Part shown: one piece after another, positions 38,601-46,400 of the stretch
How the letters are laid out: every line of letters starts with the position of its first letter
Position numbering within the stretch: position 1 is the stretch's first letter
Origin: Echinococcus granulosus
Lineage: Eukaryota > Platyhelminthes > Cestoda > Cyclophyllidea > Taeniidae
Assembly (NCBI RefSeq): GCF_000524195.1
Contig: NW_020170392.1
Coordinates: forward strand, 1,134,152 to 1,198,151
Length of the DNA: 64,000 nt
Direction: 5' to 3'
The notes under the pieces: model-generated
Databases searched by the model: none
Told to the model about the DNA's origin: nothing
Seen by the model: only the letters and a program-made list of their open reading frames with translations
Made by a program: the position numbers and the translations under genes

Positions 38601-38915
38601 GTGGACAACAGCTGCGATCTAGTCACCGAAGCGCCCCCTACCTCTTGTGGTGGTGGTGATGGTGGTGACAGTGGTCTACCACCTCCTCCACCCCCGGCTG
38701 TCCCCGTGTTGGCAACCACAACTCCGCCGGTGGCGACTATTGGTGTAGACCCCCAACTCACTGCCACCACTCCTCCACCACCTTTGACAGCTACCCCCAT
38801 GACGGCGGCAGTAGCTGCAGCCAAGATCTCCTCTTCCGCTGCCATCCCCACCGCCAACAACTCTCCCACTTCAAAGACGGCCACGTCGCCGACAGGTCTC
38901 ATTAGGGCGATCTGA
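5324..38915 (+). CDS. Receptor guanylate cyclase (natriuretic peptide receptor type), about 20 exons
   Basis: A single-pass membrane receptor that converts GTP to cGMP on its cytoplasmic side when a ligand, probably a peptide, binds outside. Joined exons give about 1,547 codons with no phase conflict. Order: signal peptide (first 35 or so residues), ANF-receptor ligand domain (about 115-540), transmembrane segment (about 577-600), a long low-complexity juxtamembrane region (about 602-915), pseudokinase domain (about 920-1180), dimerisation helix with [13 protein letters not shown] (about 1185-1230) and the cyclase domain (about 1230-1430), then a Pro/Thr/Ala-rich tail. Guanine-selecting Glu (KVETIGD) and Cys (PRYCLFGD), and the catalytic Asn/Arg (NTSSRMES), are all present, so activity is expected. 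Vertebrate relatives have roughly 1,050 residues; the excess is mainly the juxtamembrane exon. The ligand is unknown. Weak points are the exon 1/2 join and the exon 7/8 join. Confidence 0.92.
6848..7498 (+). CDS. Guanylate cyclase exon 2: ANF-receptor ligand domain, lobe 1
   Basis: Encodes the start of the periplasmic-binding-protein-like fold (VSLILPL, then the helix [12 protein letters not shown]), the GDTKCD turn and FIGPVC. This matches the natriuretic peptide receptor pattern, including paired cysteines. It ends in phase 1 at GTAAGC. The 5' boundary could be 6785 (good acceptor CATTCGCAG), 6841 or 6848; all keep the frame if matched with the right donor. GC content is clearly above the flanking introns. 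Confidence 0.88.
8988..9099 (+). CDS. Guanylate cyclase exon 3: ligand domain
   Basis: Starts after TTTTTTTGCAG in phase 1 and ends in phase 2 before GTTGGT. Joined to exon 2 it reads [10 protein letters not shown]...[11 protein letters not shown]...YVFINIDLL, closely following the natriuretic receptor segment RVVIMCASGD...FFNIEL, which supports the splice exactly. Confidence 0.9.
10969..11161 (+). CDS. Guanylate cyclase exon 4: ligand domain, lobe 2
   Basis: Follows a pyrimidine-rich acceptor (TTTCTTCAG) and ends at GAG before GTGCGT, phase 2 in and phase 0 out. Contains the [20 protein letters not shown] segment, corresponding to the receptor's second-lobe strand that precedes the helix of the membrane-proximal lobe. 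Confidence 0.87.
14592..14691. other. Assembly gap (100 N)
   Basis: Exactly 100 Ns, the usual placeholder for a gap of unknown size. It lies in the 4.3 kb intron between exons 4 and 5 of the guanylate cyclase. The right edge starts directly inside a dispersed repeat, which may explain why assembly failed here. Confidence 0.98.
14692..14820 (+). repeat. Unnamed dispersed repeat, copy 1 (truncated by gap)
   Basis: Matches the reverse complement of 51640-51785 over its length. Shared blocks include TTTATGCC.TACACG, AATTTGGCAGGTC, ACACACCGAG.CATCGC and GGAAATTT. The left end is lost in the N gap. There is no coding capacity and I do not recognise the family. Confidence 0.75.
15469..15604 (+). 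CDS. Guanylate cyclase exon 5: membrane-proximal lobe
   Basis: Acceptor CTTGTAG, phase 0 in and phase 1 out (GTTAGT donor). Encodes [14 protein letters not shown], the equivalent of the natriuretic receptor GFHDAILLYVLAL helix, and the sequence [10 protein letters not shown] leading to the next exon. This frame differs from the longest open frame across the same bases. Confidence 0.93.
16237..16328 (+). CDS. Guanylate cyclase exon 6: ectodomain core strand
   Basis: Encodes [18 protein letters not shown], the hallmark segment of ANF receptor domains (GIAGQVSIDANGDR in vertebrates). Acceptor TTTTAG, donor GTAAGA; phase 1 in, phase 0 out. Confidence 0.95.
16651..16788 (+). CDS. Guanylate cyclase exon 7: ectodomain stalk
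   Basis: Encodes [12 protein letters not shown], then a Pro-rich stalk ending [13 protein letters not shown], matching the juxtamembrane PPCGFDN...C motif of natriuretic receptors. Ends at phase 0 before GTGAGT (16789). See exon 8 for the unusual join. Confidence 0.92.
16846..17012 (+). CDS. Guanylate cyclase exon 8: transmembrane segment
   Basis: Encodes [20 protein letters not shown], a clear single membrane span, ending in phase 2 before GTGAGT. The only in-frame GT-AG solution uses an acceptor at 16845 (TTTAAATACAG), giving a 57-base intron and about 27 extra residues (starting [10 protein letters not shown]) ahead of DILRIS. The stronger-looking acceptor at 16927 (CTCCACCAG) would remove that insert and restore the spacing of relatives, but is out of phase by one base with the GTGAGT donor. 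Confidence 0.8.
19354..20224 (+). CDS. Guanylate cyclase exon 9: long low-complexity juxtamembrane region
   Basis: About 290 codons, phase 2 in and phase 0 out, between the membrane span and the pseudokinase domain. It begins with a basic stop-transfer ([10 protein letters not shown]), then [10 protein letters not shown], which resembles the WR-W-DVEPSS start of the vertebrate juxtamembrane region. The rest is Ser/Ala/Pro/Gly-rich with a Gln run, acidic patches and a Lys/Arg-rich end. An alternative in-frame donor (AAG then GTGAGC) at 19853 would drop the last 124 codons without shifting phase. Relatives have only a few dozen residues here. Confidence 0.82.
20225..23888 (+). other. Intron 9 of the guanylate cyclase
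   Basis: A 3.7 kb AT-rich intron. Its only recognisable content is the decayed Gypsy-type integrase fragment near 22010-22910. Confidence 0.7.
22010..22910 (+). mobile_element. Decayed Gypsy-type LTR retrotransposon fragment (integrase)
   Basis: In-frame pieces read as the integrase zinc-binding region (ELHEQ...[16 protein letters not shown]...C) and then the catalytic core ([36 protein letters not shown]), as in Gypsy/Ty3 pol. The reading frame is broken by stops and shifts, and the position where the last catalytic acidic residue is expected is lost. No LTRs were seen. It lies in sense orientation within intron 9 and is a non-functional relic. Confidence 0.85.
23889..24083 (+). CDS. Guanylate cyclase exon 10: start of pseudokinase domain
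   Basis: Acceptor CCTTTTTTCAG, phase 0 both ends, donor GTAAGG. Begins with a Ser-rich linker ([16 protein letters not shown]), then [18 protein letters not shown], the N-lobe strands with the VALK lysine equivalent, matching YYKGNLVAVK of natriuretic receptors. The Ser-rich linker is in the position of the phosphorylation-regulated stretch of relatives; phosphorylation here is inference. Confidence 0.94.
25014..25190 (+). CDS. Guanylate cyclase exon 11: pseudokinase domain
   Basis: Phase 0 both ends. Contains [26 protein letters not shown] and [13 protein letters not shown], all characteristic of the kinase-homology domain of receptor guanylate cyclases. Confidence 0.96.
25267..25426 (+). 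CDS. Guanylate cyclase exon 12: pseudo-catalytic loop
   Basis: Begins GMIYLHHN in phase 0 and ends in phase 1 before GTGCGT. The catalytic loop reads HGKLKSSN, without the Asp of active kinases, and the DFG position is DFD. These are the expected losses for a kinase-homology domain, which regulates the cyclase and is not expected to phosphorylate. Confidence 0.93.
26861..27018 (+). CDS. Guanylate cyclase exon 13: pseudokinase C-lobe
   Basis: Phase 1 in, phase 0 out. Encodes [13 protein letters not shown] (APE motif region) and [13 protein letters not shown], typical of the family ([21 protein letters not shown]). The donor is a weaker GTCGTG, but phase and homology across the join (SEPK to AIVELV) support it. 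Confidence 0.92.
28476..28648 (+). CDS. Guanylate cyclase exon 14: end of pseudokinase domain
   Basis: Phase 0 in, phase 2 out. Encodes [25 protein letters not shown] and MRKFN, the last helices of the kinase-homology domain. Donor GTCAGT. Confidence 0.93.
28649..31060 (+). other. Intron 14 of the guanylate cyclase
   Basis: A 2.4 kb AT-rich intron with no recognisable gene or mobile element. It contains a run of ten C at 29825-29834. Confidence 0.6.
31061..31210 (+). CDS. Guanylate cyclase exon 15: dimerisation helix
   Basis: Encodes [19 protein letters not shown], nearly identical to vertebrate and invertebrate receptor cyclases, followed by [20 protein letters not shown] and LPK. This signalling helix joins the pseudokinase to the cyclase and forms the dimer. 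Phase 2 both ends; donor GTAAGT. Confidence 0.97.
31542..31756 (-). repeat. 3' terminal repeat of TRIM-like copy 1
   Basis: Direct-repeat partner of 32414-32601. On the minus strand it carries TTTAACTCTTCGTTTTAATT, then a block containing ACGGCCTCAGGGCC, then AGTAACCCCCAGCCCTTC, matching the terminal repeats at 55440 and 56338. Confidence 0.75.
32414..32601 (-). repeat. 5' terminal repeat of TRIM-like copy 1
   Basis: Diverged direct-repeat partner of 31542-31756. It ends TGTCA and is followed at once by TATTGGTGCAGTAGAAAGC, in the place where a tRNA primer-binding site is expected; the equivalent place after 55637 reads TCGGTGGCACCAGAGAGC. Confidence 0.7.
33246..33369 (+). CDS. Guanylate cyclase exon 16: start of catalytic domain
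   Basis: Phase 2 in, phase 0 out. Encodes [17 protein letters not shown] then [19 protein letters not shown]. The metal-binding Asp of FSDIV is present (33322-33324). The next position is Glu (33331-33333) where relatives almost always have Gly (DIVGFT). Confidence 0.96.
33370..35067 (+). other. Intron 16 of the guanylate cyclase
   Basis: About 1.7 kb, no recognisable gene or complete mobile element. Ends in a (TG) run immediately before the acceptor. Confidence 0.6.
35068..35311 (+). CDS. Guanylate cyclase exon 17: catalytic domain core
   Basis: Phase 0 in, phase 1 out, donor GTATGT. Encodes [20 protein letters not shown] and LRIGIHSG. The Glu of KVET selects guanine and the Asp of GDAYM binds metal; both are intact. 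Confidence 0.97.
35312..37802 (+). other. Intron 17 of the guanylate cyclase
   Basis: About 2.5 kb. No gene recognised. A stretch at 36000-36450 is GC-richer than its surroundings with short open frames on both strands, possibly an old insertion of unknown type. A G run lies at 37449-37459. Confidence 0.5.
37803..37901 (+). CDS. Guanylate cyclase exon 18: guanine-recognition segment
   Basis: Encodes [20 protein letters not shown] and [13 protein letters not shown]. The Cys of RYCLFGD selects guanine over adenine, and Asn and Arg of VNTSSRMES are the transition-state residues. Phase 1 both ends. Confidence 0.97.
37986..38077 (+). CDS. Guanylate cyclase exon 19: catalytic domain end
   Basis: Separated from exon 18 by a short 84-base intron. 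Encodes [13 protein letters not shown] and KRGLVEMK, matching KIHLS...RGDVEMK of relatives. Phase 1 in, phase 0 out. Confidence 0.93.
38520..38915 (+). CDS. Guanylate cyclase exon 20: C-terminal end and low-complexity tail
   Basis: Starts [13 protein letters not shown] (GKGKVRTYWLLGE in relatives), closing the cyclase domain, then about 110 residues rich in Pro, Thr, Ala, Gly and Ser with polyproline runs, ending at TGA 38913-38915. A tail of this size is absent in vertebrate natriuretic receptors. Confidence 0.94.
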   Translation, partial: GKGKMETYWLHGELRNIVDPPARGVALVDNSCDLVTEAPPTSCGGGDGGDSGLPPPPPPAVPVLATTTPPVATIGVDPQLTATTPPPPLTATPMTAAVAAAKISSSAAIPTANNSPTSKTATSPTGLIRAI

Positions 38916-40347
38916 TGTTGATGCTGAAGTTACTCCACCCTTCCATCTCTTCCTTCCCCAACAATCAGGCTGCCTCCTCACCCATCTCCTACCTCCTCTT
39001 TTGTCCCTCTCATCCCACTCCCGTCACTGGCCCATCAACCACAGTCTGTATATCCCTTCCGATTTTTGTATGATGATGAAAGCTTTGGAGTGGAAGGAAG
39101 TGACCGTAATGTTTGATAAAATGACAACCACTACTTTTCACTTCACTCCATTCCCACCTGAACCTTCCCTTCCATGAAAACAATCCAGCGCGCTTCCTGT
39201 GGTGTTACTGAGCTACCAAATCGCGCCACTCAGCTACTACTTTTTTATCAAAATCCAGATGACTAGAAAGCGAGGAATGAGGCGAGGAAAGGAAGATGGT
39301 TTACGATGGATGTTCCATCGGATAGTTAGAGGTAAAATGAGGAGGATGGGGTGGAAGAAATCTTACCACCGTCTTTGTGTAAAAATTGCCGCACCATCAG
39401 CAAAGACCAACACCACCACCAATGAAAACGATGATAAAATATACAAGTTATGCTATGTGCGGCTTGTCCTCCTCGATCTGGGGGCGTCACTTTAATCTGG
39501 TACATTTATGTCCATTCTTGGGAATGCGTAAATATTCGATTTAACAAGACTGGATTTGTTTAAAAAAGAAAAGAATTCGTATACTTGCGTGAGTAAATCA
39601 CTACGATGTCCATCTGCACGAAATTTCTATAACTTTTGAATGCGTGACCGGCAGCAGTTAAATTACATGGCTGTATAACTTACCTAAAAGTAGTCGAAAA
39701 CGCTCTTATGCAGTAAGCGGGCACTTAATTCTAAAAGCTTAAACAAAGGCAAGACGGATGGATAGTTCAAGCAGTAGAAAGATGTTTGACAATGAGACTG
39801 ACAAAAACAAGGACTAAAGATGTCCTAGAATAAGAACTCCAAGATCGTGGTTTATTCCGCTAAGCTAAAGACGACAACAAAGGTCGATGAATTTAACCAA
39901 AAGACTATCAGCCCTCCCGATGAATGTGTAGCCAAAAGTAAAATTACATTAATTTATTTTAAAGGAATGCAAAATTCAGCTCGTACATGAGAATAGAGGC
40001 GCGTAGACCGACGGAAAATATAGGCACAAACAGGGACGTCGGAAGTGGGACCGATAAGCTCACACGCACCCACATACGTACAGACAGTGGGGAATTTTCG
40101 CCTGGGCGGGTCGGGCGAGGCGAGGTGGGCCACGAAAAGGGGGGGAGTGGAAGTGTATCCCGTGCTACGACAATAGAGAAGATGTCACGATGGCTTGTGG
40201 AGGGGAAAATTGGGGAAGAGAGGGGCAGTTATTTATCACGATTGCGGGTTGAGCAAAACATCTCATGTTCAAGGAATTGACAAGGAAGGCAAGGGTAGAG
40301 CAAGTGGGGATGAAGGGGGGGGAAGGAAGAGTTGGGATAGACTTCTG
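38916..40347. other. Convergent intergenic region with both 3' ends
   Basis: 1.4 kb between two stop codons facing each other. On the plus strand only weak GATAAA variants (39115, 39433) could serve the guanylate cyclase as poly(A) signals. On the minus strand a canonical AATAAA lies at 39953-39958 for the TRPM gene. The TRPM-side 3' untranslated region (39990-40340) is GC- and CpG-richer than the rest. No separate gene seen. Confidence 0.6.
39953..39958 (-). terminator. Candidate poly(A) signal of the TRPM gene
   Basis: AATAAA on the minus strand about 390 bases past the TRPM stop codon, the first canonical hexamer I see downstream of it. Inferred from the motif only. Confidence 0.45.
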
Positions 40348-40473
40348 CTAATAGAAGGCACCCTTTATCTCAGCAACGCTCTTGAGAATGTAATTGTGAC
40401 TGGTCCGCAGATTGCTATTGTGTGCCACCTCGATCCACCTAACGCGCTCATCGGCAACTGATTCGGCAAAGAC
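40348..40473 (-). CDS. TRPM: TRPM exon T14: end of NUDT9-H domain and stop
   Basis: Encodes VFAESVADERVRWIEVA and NYILKSVAEIKGAFY then TAG. This matches the last strand and helix of human TRPM2's NUDT9-H domain (IRWQVVD...LLQKAAAEFGAHY). Acceptor CTCGCCCTCAAG, phase 0 in. Confidence 0.93.
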   Translation of the reverse strand, partial: VFAESVADERVRWIEVAHNSNLRTSHNYILKSVAEIKGAFY

Positions 40474-43400
40474 CTTGAGGGCGAGAAAAGTCAAGCAATC
40501 TCAGAGAGCGATAGACCATGATGATTAAAATTGACTTTTGATAAATTTAAGAACTAGTTTCTGAAATTCATATTTCTGCCAGGGGGGAAAGTGAGCCCCT
40601 GGATATGGGACTTTTGTTAAATTTATTCACAATATTGGGAAAGTATGGCCAAAATTAATTACAGCTAGTTTGCCATTGAAGGTAGCCTGCTGTCTTGTAA
40701 AAGAAATGCGAGGCATATTATGCTTTGGCACCGATGTCCAAAGTTCACTACCAAAAATATGATAGAAAGGGGCATGAGTAAAGTTAGTACCACTCGCAGA
40801 TAAATATTTATTTAGGGTGTAAGGACCTTACAGTGGCCAAACTTCTACGAACTGAAGCTTAACTCGATTTAGAGTGTTTAACTGCACCAATGGTTATAAA
40901 ATGGCAAATACTAGAGGATTTTTAGGGTAAAATTTTTAATCAACAGCAAATGAACGTGTCAAGAGGGTATAAAACAAACTACGGATGTATAAGGGTTCGA
41001 CAGCATTAGCGGTTATAATTTTGTGACACTTAGAAAAATCCATTCGGCAAATTTATGCTTTCCACCGTTTATTTGGTCACCTATTGCATTTGCTCTTAAT
41101 ACTTGCCTGCACATTCTTTGATGTTATTATGTCTTACCCAGACTTTGACAGGTGATGTGTTAAATTAATTAAGTTTGTAAATTAAAAACGGGCATGTAAG
41201 TACGTTTTACTACTTCCCTTTAAGCCAAGTACAAAAATTGGGAATCCATTTTATTAAATGATGAATAATTTCTTATTTAAATAAGAAATCTCCTAAACGA
41301 CGTAAATGGTAAGTTTCTGCGTTATAAAAGAAAATGAGGCATAGTTCCACATCCGAGACCGGAATTAACTTATTTAAAATCATCATTTTAATTAGAATTA
41401 AATGCCTGTTCATTGCGGGTTAGTTCTTCGCCCTCGGTTGCAGAGGTCACTATGTGCTAGAAGCAAGTGCAACCAAATAAGGAACAGCAAACTTGATTCC
41501 TCCTGCAACGTCGCATGGACGCGTTTATTTGCTTGGTCGGTGGTAGTACACACATTTCTTATTTATTAAACCCTAAATCTGTCGTACTAGTCAAATAAAC
41601 AGAAGAGTTAGAAAATTATAATTCACAAATGCCCATGAAGAATTTGACTTCACCTTGAGAATATCGTCGGTAAATTGAGCTCCCCTTCCTTCACCCTCAT
41701 GGAAGTTGAGGACCACGGTTTCCAGCCACCCACCATCAGCATTTAGCTGATCATCAAGGTATCCCTTGAATATCTGAAATGAAAAGGGCACAAACCCTGG
41801 CATTACTCATTCCTCTCAGCCGTGTTGAAAAATCACGTCTACTTATATTACCTGAGTAACATCTGCCTTATCAAGCCGCCGCAGTAGTCGATCAGCGCGC
41901 TTCTCGGAGCACACGGCGCGGGCGCGTTGAGCGAAGTAGGCGCGCACCACCGTCGGCACGCACTCATCGTAGTCACAGCGGCTTTCGTGGTCAGTAAAGA
42001 ACTAAACCAAGCAAATTAGATAGAGCTTCAAAAAAGAACCCCACAGAAACATTTACCAAGATTTTGCATTAAAATTATATAACTATTGAAATTACAAATT
42101 TGAAATACTCAAAAATTTAAGTCACAAACTTTGGAAGCTTTATTGCGGAACTTTAGAGCTCTATGGTAGAAAAATGAGCTCATTGTAAACAGTCATGGTT
42201 TTCAAGGTTGTTGAAGAAAGGGCATAAGTGAAGTCGAATCAAAAATGTAAAGGATTGCTTAAGAGTTAAGCCACAAATACTTTCTTTTGGTTTAGGGAGT
42301 TTGCATAGGCAGACTGTCATGAAGTTTTTTATCAAGAAAAAAGATAAGGGAAAGTTAAAAGATTGAGTGACTTCTATGAAAGTCAGTTAAGCTCGTTACC
42401 GCAAAATCACGAAGATTAATTTTAAGCAAGGAAATGTCACTGTAAACAAGTTAATTCTTTTGTTTTTTAAACCTTTGTCTATTTTTTGACTGACTCTTCT
42501 GAGAATTCGGAAGAAGGAAAAGTCAATGCCGTAAAATACATTCTCAGTATAGTTGCAAATTGTCTGGATGAGTCTCTTTGTGAGAGGGAAATACACTTAT
42601 TTCTGTTATAGAATAAACTTCCGCTGATGTAAAGCATACATGGCTTGAATTTTCACCAAATACTAAAGAATCTTCTAGTTAACTCTAACGTGAGTGTCTT
42701 TTGCGTCACCTGAGCCATTCAAAGTACGGTAAGGGCACTAGAAGATGCCTTGAATTGTGATGAACCTCTCAGAGTCAAATGCATGGTCTTTTGCACTCAG
42801 CAAAGAGTTGGGGATTTGAATGCACTGAGAGCTGTAAAATCTGGTCTAACAACACTTATCGCTTCGTTTTTCCCGAATCCCAAAAAAGGAGGCGCAAAAA
42901 ACATTGCAGCATGCAAGCTTCGCCCCAAATTGCTGTATTGCAGGCTAATGGACATTCAGGGTGAGCAACACATTACCAACAAGTTCGGGGCCTTATTCAA
43001 AGGAATTCTTAATTTGTTTCATTAGGAAGGAATTTTAGGATTTGCACTAAAAATATTACAGATTAGCGACTGATTACGTGTTTCGAAGTTGGGCACACAG
43101 GGAAGGCATATGACATTCGTATGGCATAGGAAGGAACGGGTAGACCGTCCCCACTCCGTGTAGGTTGCAGACTGAGAGCAGACGCTCGGTGCTAATATAT
43201 GGTAAATAAAAATGCAGTATCACGATCTTATCACCACAACCCCGTAATCACACAAAATGGGGAAGTAAACAAAGTTAGGGGATATTTTAAGGCATTATTT
43301 GTTTTCTGCTAGTGTGAGGTCATTTCAACGTGATTTTAGCATTAATTACTAGACATATACGATTGTTTAAGATATTGACGAATTCAATTAAGTATTTTTA

Positions 43401-46400
43401 AAGCCTCTAACGTTGTTATCACTAATTTTTTTACTTCACCATTTATTCTCATACACGTGGGAATTTCATTCATTAGGACGCCTTAGAAGGATACATTTCT
43501 ACTAGACGATGTCCCCATTTTCGGGAGAAGAGTCGTGAGAAATTAGAATAACCACAATTTTTCGATAGTTTTTCTCTAATTTAGGCTTCTTCTTCGAGTG
43601 AAATTTTTTTCACATTAAGAATAGCCTTCAGCTTGAAATTATGATTAATACTTGGGAAGAAACTAACACAAGTGCAGGCGGTCGGTGCTGTCTTGTGACA
43701 GTAAACATTTGAAGGGTGATAAATAATAAACTCTAACAAATCAGCTCAAATAAAATTGATGCATGATTATAGCAACCACTTTGCTAATTGGCACAAGAAA
43801 TAGGAATGGCAGAAGACTGAAAACCGCAGGCATTCATTTAGAACTGCAAAGCGCTTAAAATTGCGTGCTTCGTTCATGATAGACATTTTTAAGCTTCTGA
43901 AGAGGCGAATACGGACGGGGAAACAAACATACGGACACTTTGACATGTAAATTTATTCAAACTGTTCGATTGCAAGTTTGTGGATATATGTGGTGAGCAG
44001 TGACTAGCCATCGACAAGAGCAGTACTGAGAGATGGACGAATAAATACACTTCGGTAATTTTTAAGGTATCTACTTTTAAAAACTCAAAAAATGCATTTG
44101 CAGAGGAATTTTTGCATTTCTGAGGAAAGTAACAAATCATCACTACATTTAGGGTTCCTTATTAGGTAGAGTTTTCACAAAAGGAATTAAAATCTATTCA
44201 TGGCTTCATGAGGGACAGGCACGATGGTAAAAAATAAGATGAATTCATATTTTATTATTCGTTTTGCGGTTGCAGAATTTTCTACAGAAGATTTCTCTGA
44301 TGTGTAATAATTTGACTGTTTTGTAAATTTCTTTGCTGAAGAATTAAAAATGACTTCCACCATCGGCAAGTACCCCAGTCCCACGTTCTAAAAAGAAAGG
44401 GCATTGAGAGCTGAAGCGACACTAGCCGCGGCCGTGAACCAACTAGAGAAGTTCATTAAAGAGCTGTCTACGGTACGTGCATGAAGCGATTTCTCCTCCA
44501 CATCACTACTAGCTAAGTAAAACTTAGATAGATGTTGTCTGGCAATACTGAAGCGAGAACATTGTGGTAAGGAAGAATAGGCGCAAAACCTTATCATCAC
44601 GAAACCCTTTTCAAACCCCCTCTATTATTAAATGACTCCGCTTTTAGGCCAGCGTCCTTTCTATCAGCGATGGACATACGTGGTGGCCTGCACACTGCCC
44701 CTTCCCCTAATACAGTTCGTAAAGAGGATGAATTTTAAATCCATTAGAGCTGTCAAGAGGGAGCAGTGACGTTGCAGTCAGATATCGTCCCAGTTACACG
44801 TACATTCGATGACTAGTATGGATGGTTCTTGGGCGTTTTCCTTACAGCACCCAACGACACTTTGATTACCGACACGTGAGGTTGGCCAATCGGAGCGCTG
44901 TGGACGACGCCCAAAATGAGAGAGGTACGATGCAATGCAATGATTATTTGTTTAATACCGCGTTTTGATTTCGAAGGCAATTAATGTTCCCCTCTGGAAA
45001 TCCCACTGGATGGGATAGTGTCCGAGTTATGCCAGTAGGCCCCAGCCCTTCTTTCATCTTTGAGAAAGACTCTAAACGCTACATACGCTGCTTTTTAATA
45101 ACTTTAAAATTTTGGCTCAAAAATATTATGGGTTGTAAAGGAGACTTTATAATGATATCTCAATTCACTGCAATTGTAAAATTTAGTAGCAGGTAAAATA
45201 ATAGGTCTACATTTTAATAAAATAAAGCTTGATACTGATACATGTGAAAACCTGTTTCGCAAATCTTATTAAAACTTGTTTTTTTTTTTTTTGAAAAAAG
45301 CAACGCATTCGATGAAAGCTTATTTAGGTGCAATCAAAGCGTCCACGAATCAACACTTCTTCGGGTGTCTCCACCCTCTGTTCAAAAATATCAAAGCGGA
45401 CGAATAATCATGGCGACAACTGCCAGCTTAGCTGAAGTTTCATTAACCGTAACTCTTTAACCATCCTGATCACAGGTACAGACAGAGACACAGAGAAATT
45501 AGTACCACCATTGCTAAAATATAAGGATAATTTGTTAAAGCACCCCTGGCTGGCTCAGTGGATGTCAAAAAAATGCAGAGAAAATGTTTATCCTCTTTTA
45601 GAAAAAAGGCAGTAAAATTAAAACTAGGGAGTGAAGTAGTTTTAGATCTCATTAATTATTTTATAAGTTGTATTTGAATTGATCCCACCGAAAAACATAA
45701 AGTGGAATGACGGGGTAATAGTAAATAAATAGAAAGAAATCATCCAAGAGAATGGACTTACCCAAGGCAAGCAGAAGCGTTTGTTGCGTTCGAGAGCAAT
45801 CACCTGTAGTACCCCCTTGTTCCCCCTCAACACAGGGGTTCCCGACTTTGGATTGCGGCTCCATTGAGTCACTACAATAACAATGGAGTGATTGGGACCC
45901 CAGTGAGGGAGAAGCCCCTTTCCCAGAAGCCCTGTTCTCCCCATGGGGTTAAGGGGAGCTCCGGTGTTGGGATCCAGTCGGTAGCGACCCAGGAGGCTCT
46001 GGCGACGAATGTGGTTCTTCGAGTCGTAAGTATTGAAGGGAATGCTTCGGAGGATGGCTGAACTGCCGAAACTGACGCCGTGTTGGAAACTGCGTGGAAG
46101 GGGGTCAGAGATCTACGATTAGCAATTATGTTGATAATTGAGGAATGATTTGCAAGTAACAGCTTCGCTCACTTTTCTCCATCGTGAGCTGTCTCATCTG
46201 GATACAGCACAGTCTCTTCAGATGAGTCGTAGGCAAAATAATCGGGATATCGTGTCTAAAATTAAGCAAGAACTAAATTACAATGCAAATATAAAGTCCT
46301 TCATAAAAAATAGGTGAAAAAGTATTTTGATTAACAGCTCTTTCAATTATGAATGAGGGAAATTTGACAGCTCTTCCTACGGTATGCTGACGGGACGCAG

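Noticed and set aside
38432..38902. 156-codon minus-strand open frame opposite the last guanylate cyclase exon
   Set aside because: It is the antisense shadow of the Pro/Thr/Ala-rich tail; the plus-strand frame continues the cyclase domain.
40195..40461. Plus-strand frame over the TRPM last exon and 3' untranslated region
   Set aside because: The minus strand encodes the conserved NUDT9-H end with a stop; the plus frame has no homology.
43889..44143. Minus-strand Ser/Val/Pro-rich frame resembling a membrane protein
   Set aside because: Looks like low-complexity translation of intronic sequence, with no domain or splice support.
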